NCBI GenBank assembly: GCA_946477505.1
Contig: CAMKYP010000142.1
Span: forward strand, 1 to 8,605
Direction: 5' to 3'
From: an uncultured Dechloromonas sp.
Lineage (GTDB): Bacteria > Pseudomonadota > Gammaproteobacteria > Burkholderiales > Rhodocyclaceae
DNA: 8,605 nucleotides
Shown: in pieces, positions 1 through 6,029 of the stretch
How positions within the stretch are numbered: the first letter of the stretch is position 1
How the letters are laid out: each line of letters begins with the position of its first letter
Program-made: the position numbers and the translations under genes
The notes under the pieces: generated by a model
Databases searched by the model: none
Told to the model about the DNA's origin: nothing
What the model saw: the letters and a program-made list of their open reading frames with translations, nothing else

Positions 1-404
1 ACCTGATCGAGGGCATCCTTGCCGGCGCCGCGATCGATCGAGATCATCTTCATGGCGGCCAGGCCCCAGCCGATGAACGGCACTTTCAGCAATTCCTTCT
101 TCAGCACGAAGACGCAGTAGGCGCCATCGGGAACGCAATCCTGCAGGGTCATCGTTTCCCAGGCCGACTGGTGCTTGGCGAGAATGACGCAGGGTTCGGC
201 TGGCATGTTCTCGCGGCCGATGACCTTGGGGCGGATGCCGAGGATGTGCTCGACGCCGAACTGGGTGCCCAGGCGCCACAGCTTGCCGAAGCGATACGCC
301 CAGATGCCGCGCAGCACCGGTCCGGCGATGACCACCAGCGGTGCGGTCAGCACCGACCAGACGATGGCGTAGGCCATGAACAGGGTCGAGCGGATGGCGT
401 TCAT
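1..404 (-). CDS. plsC: 1-acyl-sn-glycerol-3-phosphate acyltransferase (PlsC/LPLAT family), 3' end outside window
   Basis: Partial gene: the first 134 codons are present and the rest runs off the left edge. The family moves an acyl chain onto lysophosphatidic acid at the inner membrane to make phosphatidic acid. Read from the minus strand, the protein starts MNAIRSTLFMAYAIVW. A hydrophobic N-terminal segment (about residues 8-31) is followed by the acyltransferase motif I, KHQSAWET, with the catalytic His at 78 and an acidic partner Glu at 83. This is an H-X4-E form of the usual H-X4-D. A later VPFIGWG...ISIDRG stretch (about 108-126) fits the substrate-binding motifs II/III. The ATG at 404 overlaps the gmhB stop as ATGA, which suggests translational coupling and fixes the start. 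It is the last gene visible in the glyQ-glyS-gmhB operon. The family is clear; the exact acyl donor and acceptor are inferred. Confidence 0.9.
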   Translation of the reverse strand, partial: MNAIRSTLFMAYAIVWSVLTAPLVVIAGPVLRGIWAYRFGKLWRLGTQFGVEHILGIRPKVIGRENMPAEPCVILAKHQSAWETMTLQDCVPDGAYCVFVLKKELLKVPFIGWGLAAMKMISIDRGAGKDALDQ

Positions 405-952
405 TTCTTGGCCTTGGCGAGAATGTGATCGACGGCCGCGGCGAGGTCGGGAAATTCCAGCGTGCCTTCCGGCAGGCCGCCATCGGCCTTGGTTTTTTCG
501 CCCTTGCCGGACATCACCAGCATGGGCTGGCAGCCCAGTACGACACAGGCCTGCAGGTCACGCAGCGAGTCCCCGATGGCCGGCACACCGGTCAGGTCGA
601 TGTTGAGCGTTTCCGAAATGCGCTTGAACATGCCCGGCTTCGGCTTGCGGCAGTCGCACTTGGAGTCCGCCGCATGCGGGCAGTAGAAGATGGCATCGAT
701 CTGCCCGCCCTCGGCGACCACCGCCTTGTGCATTTTCTTGTGGATGCTGTTCAGGGTGTCCATGTCGAACAGGCCACGTCCGACGCCGGACTGGTTGGTC
801 GCGACAACAACGCGGTAACCGTTCTGCTTCAGCCTGGCGATGGCCTCCAGGCTGCCCGGGATGGGCTTCCACTCTTCCGGGCTCTTGATGAACTGGGCGG
901 AATCGAAATTGATCACGCCGTCGCGGTCGAGAATGACGAGCTTGTGGGGCAT
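401..952 (-). CDS. gmhB: D-glycero-beta-D-manno-heptose 1,7-bisphosphate 7-phosphatase (GmhB)
   Basis: A 183-residue HAD-superfamily phosphatase. It removes the 7-phosphate of heptose 1,7-bisphosphate in the cytosol, on the way to ADP-heptose for the LPS inner core. HAD motif I is DRDGVIN, with Asp9 as nucleophile and Asp11 as acid/base. Motif II is TNQSG (Thr52). The Zn-binding CxH(x5)CxC set is at Cys91, His93, Cys99 and Cys101. The CRKPKPGM stretch supplies the Lys/Arg of motif III, and GDSLRDL (Asp128) is motif IV. Zinc ligands and length fit GmhB better than histidinol phosphatase. A GGGAGG ribosome-binding site (958-963) sits 5 nt before the ATG. The gene follows glyS by 15 nt and its stop overlaps the plsC start. 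A stand-alone phosphatase for another sugar (e.g. GDP-heptose pathway) cannot be fully excluded. Confidence 0.94.
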   Translation of the reverse strand: MPHKLVILDRDGVINFDSAQFIKSPEEWKPIPGSLEAIARLKQNGYRVVVATNQSGVGRGLFDMDTLNSIHKKMHKAVVAEGGQIDAIFYCPHAADSKCDCRKPKPGMFKRISETLNIDLTGVPAIGDSLRDLQACVVLGCQPMLVMSGKGEKTKADGGLPEGTLEFPDLAAAVDHILAKAKK

Positions 953-967
953 GGCGACCTCCCTGTT

Positions 968-3094
968 TCAGGCGGAGAGTTTCGACAGGTCGGCGATCTG
1001 GTTCATCGCCGCATGCAGCTTGGCGAGCAGGCCGAGGCGGTTGGCGCGCAGGGCCGGATCGTCGGCGTTGACCATGACCCCGTCGAAGAAGGCATCGACT
1101 GGGGCGCGCAGGGCGGCCAGCGCCGTCAGCGACTCGGTGTAGTCGCCGGTGACGAAGGCGGCATCGGCGCGCGGCACGACATCGACCAGCGCGTCGTGCA
1201 GGGCGACTTCGGCGGCTTCCTTGAGCAGCGCGTTGTCGACCACGGCGTCAACGGTGCCTTCGACCTTCTTCAGGATGTTGCCGACGCGTTTGTTTGCCGC
1301 AGCCAAGGCGGTCGCCTCGGGCAGGGCAGAGAAGGCGCGCACGGCGGCCAGGCGCTTGACGATGTCGCCCAGACGCTGCGGACGTTGCGACACCACGGCG
1401 TCGACTTCCTGGGCGGTGTAACCTTGCTCGCGCAGGTTGCCGGCCAGGCGGTCGTAGATGAAATCGGCCAGGGCGTTGATGTTGAGCTGGAAACCCTCGA
1501 TCCCGTTAAAGCGGGCGAAGGTGGCATCCAGCAACTGATACAGCGGCAGGTCGAGATCGCCCTCGGCCAGCATGCGGATCACGCCCAGCGCATGGCGGCG
1601 CAGCGCGAACGGGTCCTTGTCGCCGGTCGGGATCTGGCCGATGCCGAACATGCCGACCAGGGTTTCCAGCTTGTCGGCCAGCGCGACGACGGTGCCGACG
1701 CGGCCGCGTGGCAGGCTGTCGCCGGCGAAGCGCGGCTTGTAGTGGTCCTCGATGGCATCGGCGACGTCGGCGGCGAGGCCGTCGTGCTGGGCGTAGTAGC
1801 GGCCCATGATGCCTTGCAGTTCGGGGAACTCGCCGACCATGTCGGTCAGCAGGTCGGCCTTGGCCAGCACGGCGGCCTGTTCGGCCTGCTGCGTCAGCGC
1901 GCCGCCGCCGAGGTGATCGGCGATGGCGCGGGCGATGGCGGCAACGCGCTGTACGCGCTCGCCCTGGGTGCCCAGCTTGTTGTGGTACACGACCTTGGAC
2001 AGGCCGATGACGCGGCTTTCCAGCGATTTCTTGCGGTCCTGGTCGAAGAAGAACTTGGCGTCGGCCAGGCGCGGACGGACGACGCGCTCGTTGCCGCCGA
2101 TGACGGCGGATGCATCTTCCGGGCTGATGTTGCTGACGACGAGGAACTTGTTGGTCAGCTTGCCGGCGGCGTCGAGCAGCGGGAAATACTTCTGGTTGGC
2201 CTTCATCGTGAGGATCAGGCATTCCTGCGGTACGGCGAGGAATTCTTCCTCGAACTGGCCGACCAGCACGTTCGGGCGCTCGACCAGGGCGGTGACTTCG
2301 TCGAGCAGGGCGTCGTCTTCGATCGGCCGCAGCGGAGCGGAGCCATTTTCGCCGGCCTTGGCCGCCGCGGCTTCGAGCTGGCGCACGATCTCGGCGCGGC
2401 GCTCGGCGAAGGAGGCGATGACCGAACCATCCTTGAGCAGGGTGGCGGCATAGCTGTCGGCGTCGGCGAAGACGACCGGATCGACGGCGGCTTCAAAGCG
2501 GTGGCCCTTGGTGGCGCGGCCGGAGTTCATGCCGAGCACCGCAACCGGCACCACATCGCTACCGTGCAGTGCAACAAGTGCATGCGCGGGGCGCACGAAA
2601 TTGACGGTGCTCCAGCCATCGGCTAACTGGTAGGTCATGACCTTGGGGATGGGCAGCGCGGCAAGCGCAGCTTCGACGGCCTTCTGCAGGCCTTCGGCCA
2701 GCGTGGCACCCTTGGCCAGGCTGTCGTAGAACAGGATGTCGGCCTTGCCGTCATTCTCGCGGCGCAGGCCGGCGACGGCGGAGGCGTCGGCGCCCAGTGC
2801 GGCGAGCTTCTTGAGCAGGGCCGGGGTGGCGTTGCCGCTGGCGTCGAGGCCGACGGCAACCGGCATCAGCTTCTGGACGACCGGCTTGTCGGCGGCGACT
2901 GCCGAAACACCGGTGATGTGGGCGGCCAGGCGGCGCGGTGAGGCGTAAGCAGTTACGACGGCGTTGTCGCCGGCCAGGCCGTCCTTCTTCAGCGAGGCGG
3001 AGAGCGCAGCGGAAAAGGCTTCGCCCAGCTTCTTCAGCGCCTTGGGCGGCAGTTCTTCAACGAAGAGTTCGACGAGGAGATTCTTGGCGGTCAT
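968..3094 (-). CDS. glyS: glycine--tRNA ligase beta subunit
   Basis: The 708-residue beta subunit of the bacterial alpha2beta2 glycyl-tRNA synthetase, which recognises tRNA(Gly) and works with GlyQ in the cytosol. The family's N-terminal signature appears as LFVEELPPKAL (about 10-20). MKANQKYFPLLD is at about 297-308. The HD-like region has LLTDMVGEFPELQG at about 415-428, followed by ADKLETLVGMFGIGQIPTG and DPFALRRHALGVIRML (about 473-509). A C-terminal helical anticodon-binding domain (about 590-700) follows. Length is close to the roughly 690 residues of the E. coli protein. The frame is open for 20 more codons upstream, but those lie over the end of glyQ. The ATG at 3094, giving MTAKNLLVELF, aligns with the family and lies 2 nt after the glyQ stop (TGATCATG), so the pair is probably translationally coupled. 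The SD is weak (AAGAAAG). Confidence 0.97.
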   Translation of the reverse strand: MTAKNLLVELFVEELPPKALKKLGEAFSAALSASLKKDGLAGDNAVVTAYASPRRLAAHITGVSAVAADKPVVQKLMPVAVGLDASGNATPALLKKLAALGADASAVAGLRRENDGKADILFYDSLAKGATLAEGLQKAVEAALAALPIPKVMTYQLADGWSTVNFVRPAHALVALHGSDVVPVAVLGMNSGRATKGHRFEAAVDPVVFADADSYAATLLKDGSVIASFAERRAEIVRQLEAAAAKAGENGSAPLRPIEDDALLDEVTALVERPNVLVGQFEEEFLAVPQECLILTMKANQKYFPLLDAAGKLTNKFLVVSNISPEDASAVIGGNERVVRPRLADAKFFFDQDRKKSLESRVIGLSKVVYHNKLGTQGERVQRVAAIARAIADHLGGGALTQQAEQAAVLAKADLLTDMVGEFPELQGIMGRYYAQHDGLAADVADAIEDHYKPRFAGDSLPRGRVGTVVALADKLETLVGMFGIGQIPTGDKDPFALRRHALGVIRMLAEGDLDLPLYQLLDATFARFNGIEGFQLNINALADFIYDRLAGNLREQGYTAQEVDAVVSQRPQRLGDIVKRLAAVRAFSALPEATALAAANKRVGNILKKVEGTVDAVVDNALLKEAAEVALHDALVDVVPRADAAFVTGDYTESLTALAALRAPVDAFFDGVMVNADDPALRANRLGLLAKLHAAMNQIADLSKLSA

Positions 3095-3096
3095 GA

Positions 3097-4041
3097 TCAG
3101 GCTGCTTTCTTGGCGTTCTGTTCTTCGAGCTTGGCCAGCACTTCGGCGGCCCATTCCTTCGGCGCCATCGGGAAGCCGAGGCGGGCGCGGCTGTCGAGGT
3201 AGGCTTGCGCCACGGCGCGGGCCAGGTTGCGGATGCGGCCGATGTAGGCGGCGCGCTCGGTCACCGAGATGGCGCCGCGGGCGTCGAGCAGGTTGAAGGT
3301 GTGGGCGGCCTTGAGTACCTGTTCGTAGGCGGGCAGCGCGAGTTGGGCACCCATCAGGTGCTGGGCCTGCTTTTCATGCGCGCCGAAGGCGTGGAACAGG
3401 AAGTCCACATCGGAATGCTCGAAGTTGTAGGTCGATTGCTCGACTTCGTTCTGATGGTAGACGTCGCCGTAGGTCAGGCCGTCCGTCCATACGAGGTCAT
3501 AGACATTCTCGACGCCCTGCAGGTACATCGCCAGGCGTTCGATGCCGTAGGTGATTTCACCGGTGATCGGCTTGCAGTCGATGCCGCCGACCTGCTGGAA
3601 GTAGGTGAACTGGGTGACTTCCATACCGTTCATCCACACTTCCCAGCCCAGGCCCCAGGCGCCCAGGGTTGGGTTTTCCCAGTCATCCTCGACGAAACGC
3701 ACATCGTTCTTCTTCAGGTCGAAGCCCAGCGCTTCCAGCGAACCGAGATAGAGCTCGAGGATGTTGTCCGGCGCCGGCTTGAGCACCACCTGATACTGGT
3801 AGTAGTGCTGCATGCGGTTCGGGTTCTCGCCGTAGCGGCCATCTTTCGGGCGGCGCGAGGGCTGCACGTAGGCGGCCTTCCAGGGTTCCGGGCCGATGGC
3901 GCGCAGGAAGGTGGCGGTGTGGCTGGTGCCGGCGCCGACTTCCATGTCGTACGGCTGGAGCAGGGCGCAGCCCTTGTCGCTCCAGTATTGCTGGAGACGC
4001 AGGATGATTTCTTGAAAGCTCGGTTTCTTGCTGGTCGTCAT
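3097..4041 (-). CDS. glyQ: glycine--tRNA ligase alpha subunit
   Basis: The 314-residue catalytic alpha subunit of tetrameric bacterial glycyl-tRNA synthetase, a class II enzyme that makes glycyl-adenylate. The family N-terminus SFQEIILRLQQYW (about 8-20) and LLQPYDMEVGAGT (28-40) are present. Class II motif 2 falls in QPSRRPKDGRYGENPNRMQH (60-79) and motif 3 in EITYGIERLAMYLQ (162-175). The C-terminal part is helical. The frame stays open 32 codons upstream to 4137, but that extension has no family likeness and would cover the promoter. The ATG at 4041 (MTTSKKPSFQ) is therefore preferred and gives a length near the roughly 303 residues of E. coli GlyQ. It is the first gene of the glyQ-glyS-gmhB-plsC operon and has a candidate promoter just upstream. 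The SD is poor: GAG about 12 nt before the ATG. Confidence 0.97.
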   Translation of the reverse strand: MTTSKKPSFQEIILRLQQYWSDKGCALLQPYDMEVGAGTSHTATFLRAIGPEPWKAAYVQPSRRPKDGRYGENPNRMQHYYQYQVVLKPAPDNILELYLGSLEALGFDLKKNDVRFVEDDWENPTLGAWGLGWEVWMNGMEVTQFTYFQQVGGIDCKPITGEITYGIERLAMYLQGVENVYDLVWTDGLTYGDVYHQNEVEQSTYNFEHSDVDFLFHAFGAHEKQAQHLMGAQLALPAYEQVLKAAHTFNLLDARGAISVTERAAYIGRIRNLARAVAQAYLDSRARLGFPMAPKEWAAEVLAKLEEQNAKKAA

Positions 4042-4073
4042 CGGACGCACTCGATCTTGATTCGAAACCTCCG

Positions 4074-4102
4074 ATTTTACTTGCTTTTCCTGGCGCTGTT
4101 CA
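4074..4102 (-). promoter_or_regulatory. candidate sigma70 promoter of the glyQ operon
   Basis: On the minus strand a TGAACA box (4097-4102) is followed after exactly 17 nt by TAAAAT (4074-4079). Each is close to the sigma70 consensus (4/6 and 5/6). Transcription would start near 4067, leaving a leader of about 26 nt before the glyQ ATG. The leader has no room for a T-box or attenuator. The placement fits well, but this is a consensus match only. Confidence 0.5.
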
Positions 4103-4312
4103 GGGCTTCGACCGGGCTTGCGAAATGCGAGCGTCACTCAATGGTTTGCGTCGCTATGAATTTTGCGCGCTGGTTTTCTATCGCATGGTGCCATCGCTGC
4201 GTGCCAATTTGGCTTGCCGGCGGTGATCAATCTGCCGGGTATCCTGACGGTGCTTGAAGACGGTGACGAGATCGAAGTGAATGGCTGGCTGGGAAGGGTA
4301 AGCCGGTTGTGG

Positions 4313-4330
4313 TGTTGTCGCGACGCAACA
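4313..4330. repeat. inverted repeat TGTTG-N8-CAACA
   Basis: Arms TGTTG (4313-4317) and CAACA (4326-4330) flank a spacer containing the self-complementary TCGCGA. A sister site with the same outer arms lies 82 nt downstream at 4395-4409. The pair could be binding sites for a dimeric regulator or a hairpin left at the end of the relic gene. No regulator is identified. Confidence 0.4.
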
Positions 4331-4358
4331 TGCGATCCGCTCGATGACCGGCTGTTGG

Positions 4359-4372
4359 TTGACCTAGATCAA
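4359..4372. promoter_or_regulatory. FNR/Anr-like box
   Basis: The sequence TTGACCTAGATCAA differs from the FNR/Anr/Dnr consensus TTGAT-N4-ATCAA at one position (C for T in the left half). It has a CTAG centre, and the symmetry extends to GTTGA...TCAAC (4358-4373). It overlaps the -35 of the candidate plus-strand promoter, a position where CRP/FNR-family proteins usually repress. It may instead be a leftover from the lost gene. Confidence 0.45.
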
Positions 4373-4387
4373 CTAAATCAATAAACT
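4359..4387 (+). promoter_or_regulatory. candidate sigma70 promoter toward the lytic transglycosylase
   Basis: TTGACC (4359-4364, 5/6 match to the -35) is followed after 17 nt by TAAACT (4382-4387, 4/6 match to the -10) in the most AT-rich part of the window. Transcription would begin near 4394, at the edge of a perfect palindrome, and leave a leader of about 155 nt before the ATG at 4549. The spacing is good and the -10 is mediocre. Confidence 0.4.
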
Positions 4388-4394
4388 GGCTTCG

Positions 4395-4409
4395 TGTTGC
4401 GGTGCAACA
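4395..4409. repeat. perfect inverted repeat TGTTGC-GGT-GCAACA at the predicted transcription start
   Basis: Six-base arms (4395-4400 and 4404-4409) surround a 3-nt spacer. The outer TGTTG/CAACA halves match the repeat at 4313-4330. The site lies over the predicted +1 of the plus-strand promoter, where an operator would block transcription. It resembles generic dimeric-repressor sites; I cannot name the protein. Confidence 0.45.
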
Positions 4410-4548
4410 TCGGCTGCGTGACGCCTGTCTTCTTCTCGTTGCGCTTTCGGGAAAACCTTCCTCTCCCCGCTTTTCGCCGATGTCGTGCCCCCCTGTAACC
4501 GTTCGCTGCGAGGTCGTTTTTCGCAGTGGCAACAGTCAAGGAGGTCGC

Positions 4549-5232
4549 ATGAACGCTACGACCCTTACTTCGCCTTCTCCGCAGCGCGTTTTCGCGTTGG
4601 TGATGGCGGTTTTCCAAAAGTTGCTGATGGCTGCCGGCGTGGTTTTCATTGCCGGGGTGATCGGCGTCCAGAGCGGATTCATCGGCCCCGACCTGCCGTT
4701 GATCCAGAAATTGTGGCCGGCCGAAGCGCCGGCCGACGAAGTCGACGTGGTCGAGGCTGAGGAAGATGCTTCCGCCGAGGAGCTGGCTCCGCGTCTGCGC
4801 GGCGCCATGGATTACGTGACCCGTCGCTACAAGGTGTCCACCGAGGCGGTGATGCCCATCTTTGCGACGGCGCAGAACGTCGGCCGAGAGTTGCATATCG
4901 ACCCGCTGCTGATCATCGCCGTCATCGGCGTCGAGTCGGGGTTCAATCCCTTCTCGCAAAGCGTTTTTGGCGCCCAGGGTCTGATGCAGGTGGTGCCGCG
5001 CTTCCATCAGGACAAGCTGCCCGAGGAGAGCGCTTCCTTCCTCGATCCGATCACCAATGTTCAGATCGGGGCGCGGGTGCTGAAAGAGTCCATTCGCCGG
5101 CAAGGCGGCCTGGAAGAGGGCTTGCAGCAATTCGGCGGCGCCCTCGGCGATGCCGGCCGGCGTTATGCTGGCAAGGTGTTGGCCGAGCGTCAGCGTCTGG
5201 AGCAGGCGGCACAGCGTTTGCGCGCCGCCTGA
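4549..5232 (+). CDS. membrane-anchored lytic transglycosylase (SLT family)
   Basis: A 227-residue protein. An N-terminal hydrophobic segment (about 15-45), with no lipobox or clear cleavage site, would anchor it in the inner membrane facing the periplasm. An acidic linker follows (about 60-80, EDASAEE). The goose-lysozyme-like SLT domain spans about 105-215. The catalytic Glu is in IGVESGFNPFS (Glu129), followed by the hallmark GAQGLMQVVP (141-150) and LDPITNVQIGARVL (165-178). Such enzymes cleave the MurNAc-GlcNAc bond of peptidoglycan, leaving 1,6-anhydroMurNAc. The usual YNxG motif near the end is replaced by QQFGGALG, an atypical point. The frame extends to 4402, but a strong AAGGAGG (4538-4544) placed 4 nt before the ATG at 4549 decides the start. 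It is convergent to the lnt operon, divergent from glyQ, and 71 nt ahead of msrA. The subfamily is not assigned. Confidence 0.88.
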   Translation: MNATTLTSPSPQRVFALVMAVFQKLLMAAGVVFIAGVIGVQSGFIGPDLPLIQKLWPAEAPADEVDVVEAEEDASAEELAPRLRGAMDYVTRRYKVSTEAVMPIFATAQNVGRELHIDPLLIIAVIGVESGFNPFSQSVFGAQGLMQVVPRFHQDKLPEESASFLDPITNVQIGARVLKESIRRQGGLEEGLQQFGGALGDAGRRYAGKVLAERQRLEQAAQRLRAA

Positions 5233-5303
5233 TACCCTGCCGGTCGCGGGAACTCCTGCGGCGCAGCAGGGTCGGAGCAGCATCCCCACGATACGTAGAA
5301 GCC

Positions 5304-5852
5304 ATGGAGCAAGCCCGACTGTCCGTAGCCACCCTGGCGGGTGGCTGTTTCTGGTGCCTGGAGGCCGCCTTCGAGCAACTCGAGGGTGTCGTATCGGTGC
5401 TGCCCGGCTATATGGGTGGCCATGACCCGCGCCCGAGCTACGAGGCGGTCTGCCGAGGCAGCACGGGGCATGCCGAAGTGGTGCAGCTCCGATTCGATCC
5501 GGCCATCATCGACTATGAAACGCTGCTGGCGGCGTTTTTTACTATCCACGACCCGACGACACGCAATCGCCAGGGGCACGATGTCGGTACCCAGTACCGC
5601 TCGGCGATCTATTACCACGACGACGTGCAGCGGGTGACGGCCGAGGCGATGATCGCGCGCCTGAACGCCGACGGAGTCTGGTCGGCGCCCATTGTGACCG
5701 AGGTGACGGCAGCGACGACCTTCTTCGAGGCCGAGGAATACCACCACCAGTATTTTCGCCGTAACCCGTACCAGGGCTATTGCATGGCGGTCGTCGGGCC
5801 CAAGGCGGCCAAGCTGCGCCAGGCCTTCGCCGACCGCCTCAAGGCGGTCTGA
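5304..5852 (+). CDS. msrA: peptide-methionine (S)-S-oxide reductase MsrA
   Basis: A 182-residue enzyme that reduces the S-epimer of methionine sulfoxide in proteins, a repair step after oxidative damage; electrons normally come from thioredoxin. The catalytic motif GCFWC is at 14-18 with the nucleophile Cys15. Other active-site residues fall at the spacing known from E. coli MsrA: Tyr46 (SYEAVC), Glu58 (STGHAEVV), Asp93 and Tyr98 (GHDVGTQYRS). The signature EEYHHQYF...NPYQGYC follows, with Cys160 as a candidate resolving cysteine. There is no signal peptide, so it should be cytosolic. The ATG at 5304 places the GCFWC motif where short cytosolic MsrAs have it; no strong SD is visible. It lies 71 nt after the transglycosylase gene, with GC-rich inverted repeats but no T-run between them, so read-through is plausible. 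Confidence 0.96.
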   Translation: MEQARLSVATLAGGCFWCLEAAFEQLEGVVSVLPGYMGGHDPRPSYEAVCRGSTGHAEVVQLRFDPAIIDYETLLAAFFTIHDPTTRNRQGHDVGTQYRSAIYYHDDVQRVTAEAMIARLNADGVWSAPIVTEVTAATTFFEAEEYHHQYFRRNPYQGYCMAVVGPKAAKLRQAFADRLKAV

Positions 5853-5875
5853 ATGCGACGCCGCCGCCGGGCGGC
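5832..5875 (+). terminator. two GC-rich hairpins at the msrA / small-ORF convergent junction
   Basis: A perfect 7-bp stem, GACCGCC-TCAA-GGCGGTC (5832-5849), ends exactly before the msrA TGA. A second stem, GCCGCC-G-GGCGGC (5863-5875), follows. Both could slow polymerase coming from either direction between convergent genes. Neither is followed by a T-tract on either strand, so intrinsic termination is uncertain. The first stem may simply reflect codons for the last residues of MsrA. Confidence 0.3.
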
Positions 5876-5912
5876 CTGCTGCCGCTGCCCGTTAACCATG
5901 GTGGTGCGGAAA

Positions 5913-6029
5913 TTAGTCGTTATGACTCGTTTTGGTGCGGCGCAGCAATTCCCAGCTGGCGATCAGTGCAAGCGGTGAAAAGGCCCCAGCCGTGACGCCC
6001 AGGAAGAGTTCGGTCAGTCCGCCGTCCAT
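5913..6029 (-). CDS. small predicted membrane protein, 38 aa
   Basis: A 38-codon ORF reading MDGGLTELFLGVTAGAF, then SPLALIASWELLRRTKTSHND, ending in TAA. It has one hydrophobic stretch (about residues 5-26) followed by a basic RR-K patch, the layout of a single-span inner-membrane microprotein with its C-terminus in the cytosol. A good SD (AGGAG, 6038-6042) stands 8 nt before the ATG. It follows the lnt stop by 63 nt on the same strand and could be the last gene of the ybeY-corC-lnt operon. I do not recognise the family; it is not CydX- or KdpF-like by eye. Evidence for coding is the SD, the start, the membrane pattern and the operon position. Chance occurrence is possible for an ORF this short. 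Confidence 0.55.
   Translation of the reverse strand: MDGGLTELFLGVTAGAFSPLALIASWELLRRTKTSHND

Larger units (their letters stand above)
4163..4384 (+). pseudogene. relic of a PEP-utilising enzyme mobile (phosphohistidine) domain
   Basis: This frame reads AGFLSHGAIAACQFGLPAV followed by INLPGILTVLEDGDEIEVNG and WLGRVSRL, roughly codons from 4169 to 4309. It matches the swivelling domain of PEP-utilising enzymes (PEP synthase, pyruvate phosphate dikinase, rifampin phosphotransferase-like proteins), where a GGxLSHGAIVAREYGLPAV-type motif carries the phosphorylated His; the SHG His is kept here. In these enzymes the domain is part of a protein of several hundred residues, often at the C-terminus. 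Here an in-frame TGA (4157-4159) lies just before it, no start or SD is visible, and only about 120 nt separate it from glyQ on the other strand. The 24 codons after GRVSRL, to the TAA at 4384, look unrelated. I infer a truncated, dead 3' remnant. A short expressed stand-alone domain is possible but unlikely. Confidence 0.65.
4042..4548. other. 507-nt divergent intergenic region between glyQ and the lytic transglycosylase gene
   Basis: No intact gene is recognised here. The stretch is visibly more AT-rich than its surroundings, especially around 4140-4200 and 4358-4390. It holds the glyQ promoter at one end, a relic of a PEP-utilising enzyme in the middle, and then a cluster of palindromes and a candidate plus-strand promoter. 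The last part (about 4410-4535) holds nothing further I recognise except a CTGCGA/TCGCAG inverted repeat (4506-4511 and 4521-4526), just ahead of the transglycosylase ribosome-binding site. Confidence 0.7.

Noticed and set aside
425..2626. A 733-codon plus-strand open frame opposite glyS and gmhB
   Set aside because: It is antisense to two strongly recognised genes. Its composition (rich in G, V, D, H, Q with no motif) is typical of the mirror frame of high-GC coding DNA, and it has no family likeness.
3205..4257. A 350-codon plus-strand open frame opposite glyQ
   Set aside because: It is antisense to glyQ with the same shadow composition and no recognisable domain; the true gene on the other strand is certain.
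4378..5289. A 303-codon minus-strand open frame opposite the lytic transglycosylase
   Set aside because: The plus strand carries a clear SLT domain with a strong SD; the antisense frame has no motif.
5233..5303. Hairpins between the transglycosylase gene and msrA (CCTGC/GCAGG repeats) as a terminator or promoter
   Set aside because: There is no T-tract and no convincing -35/-10 pair, so I leave it unassigned.
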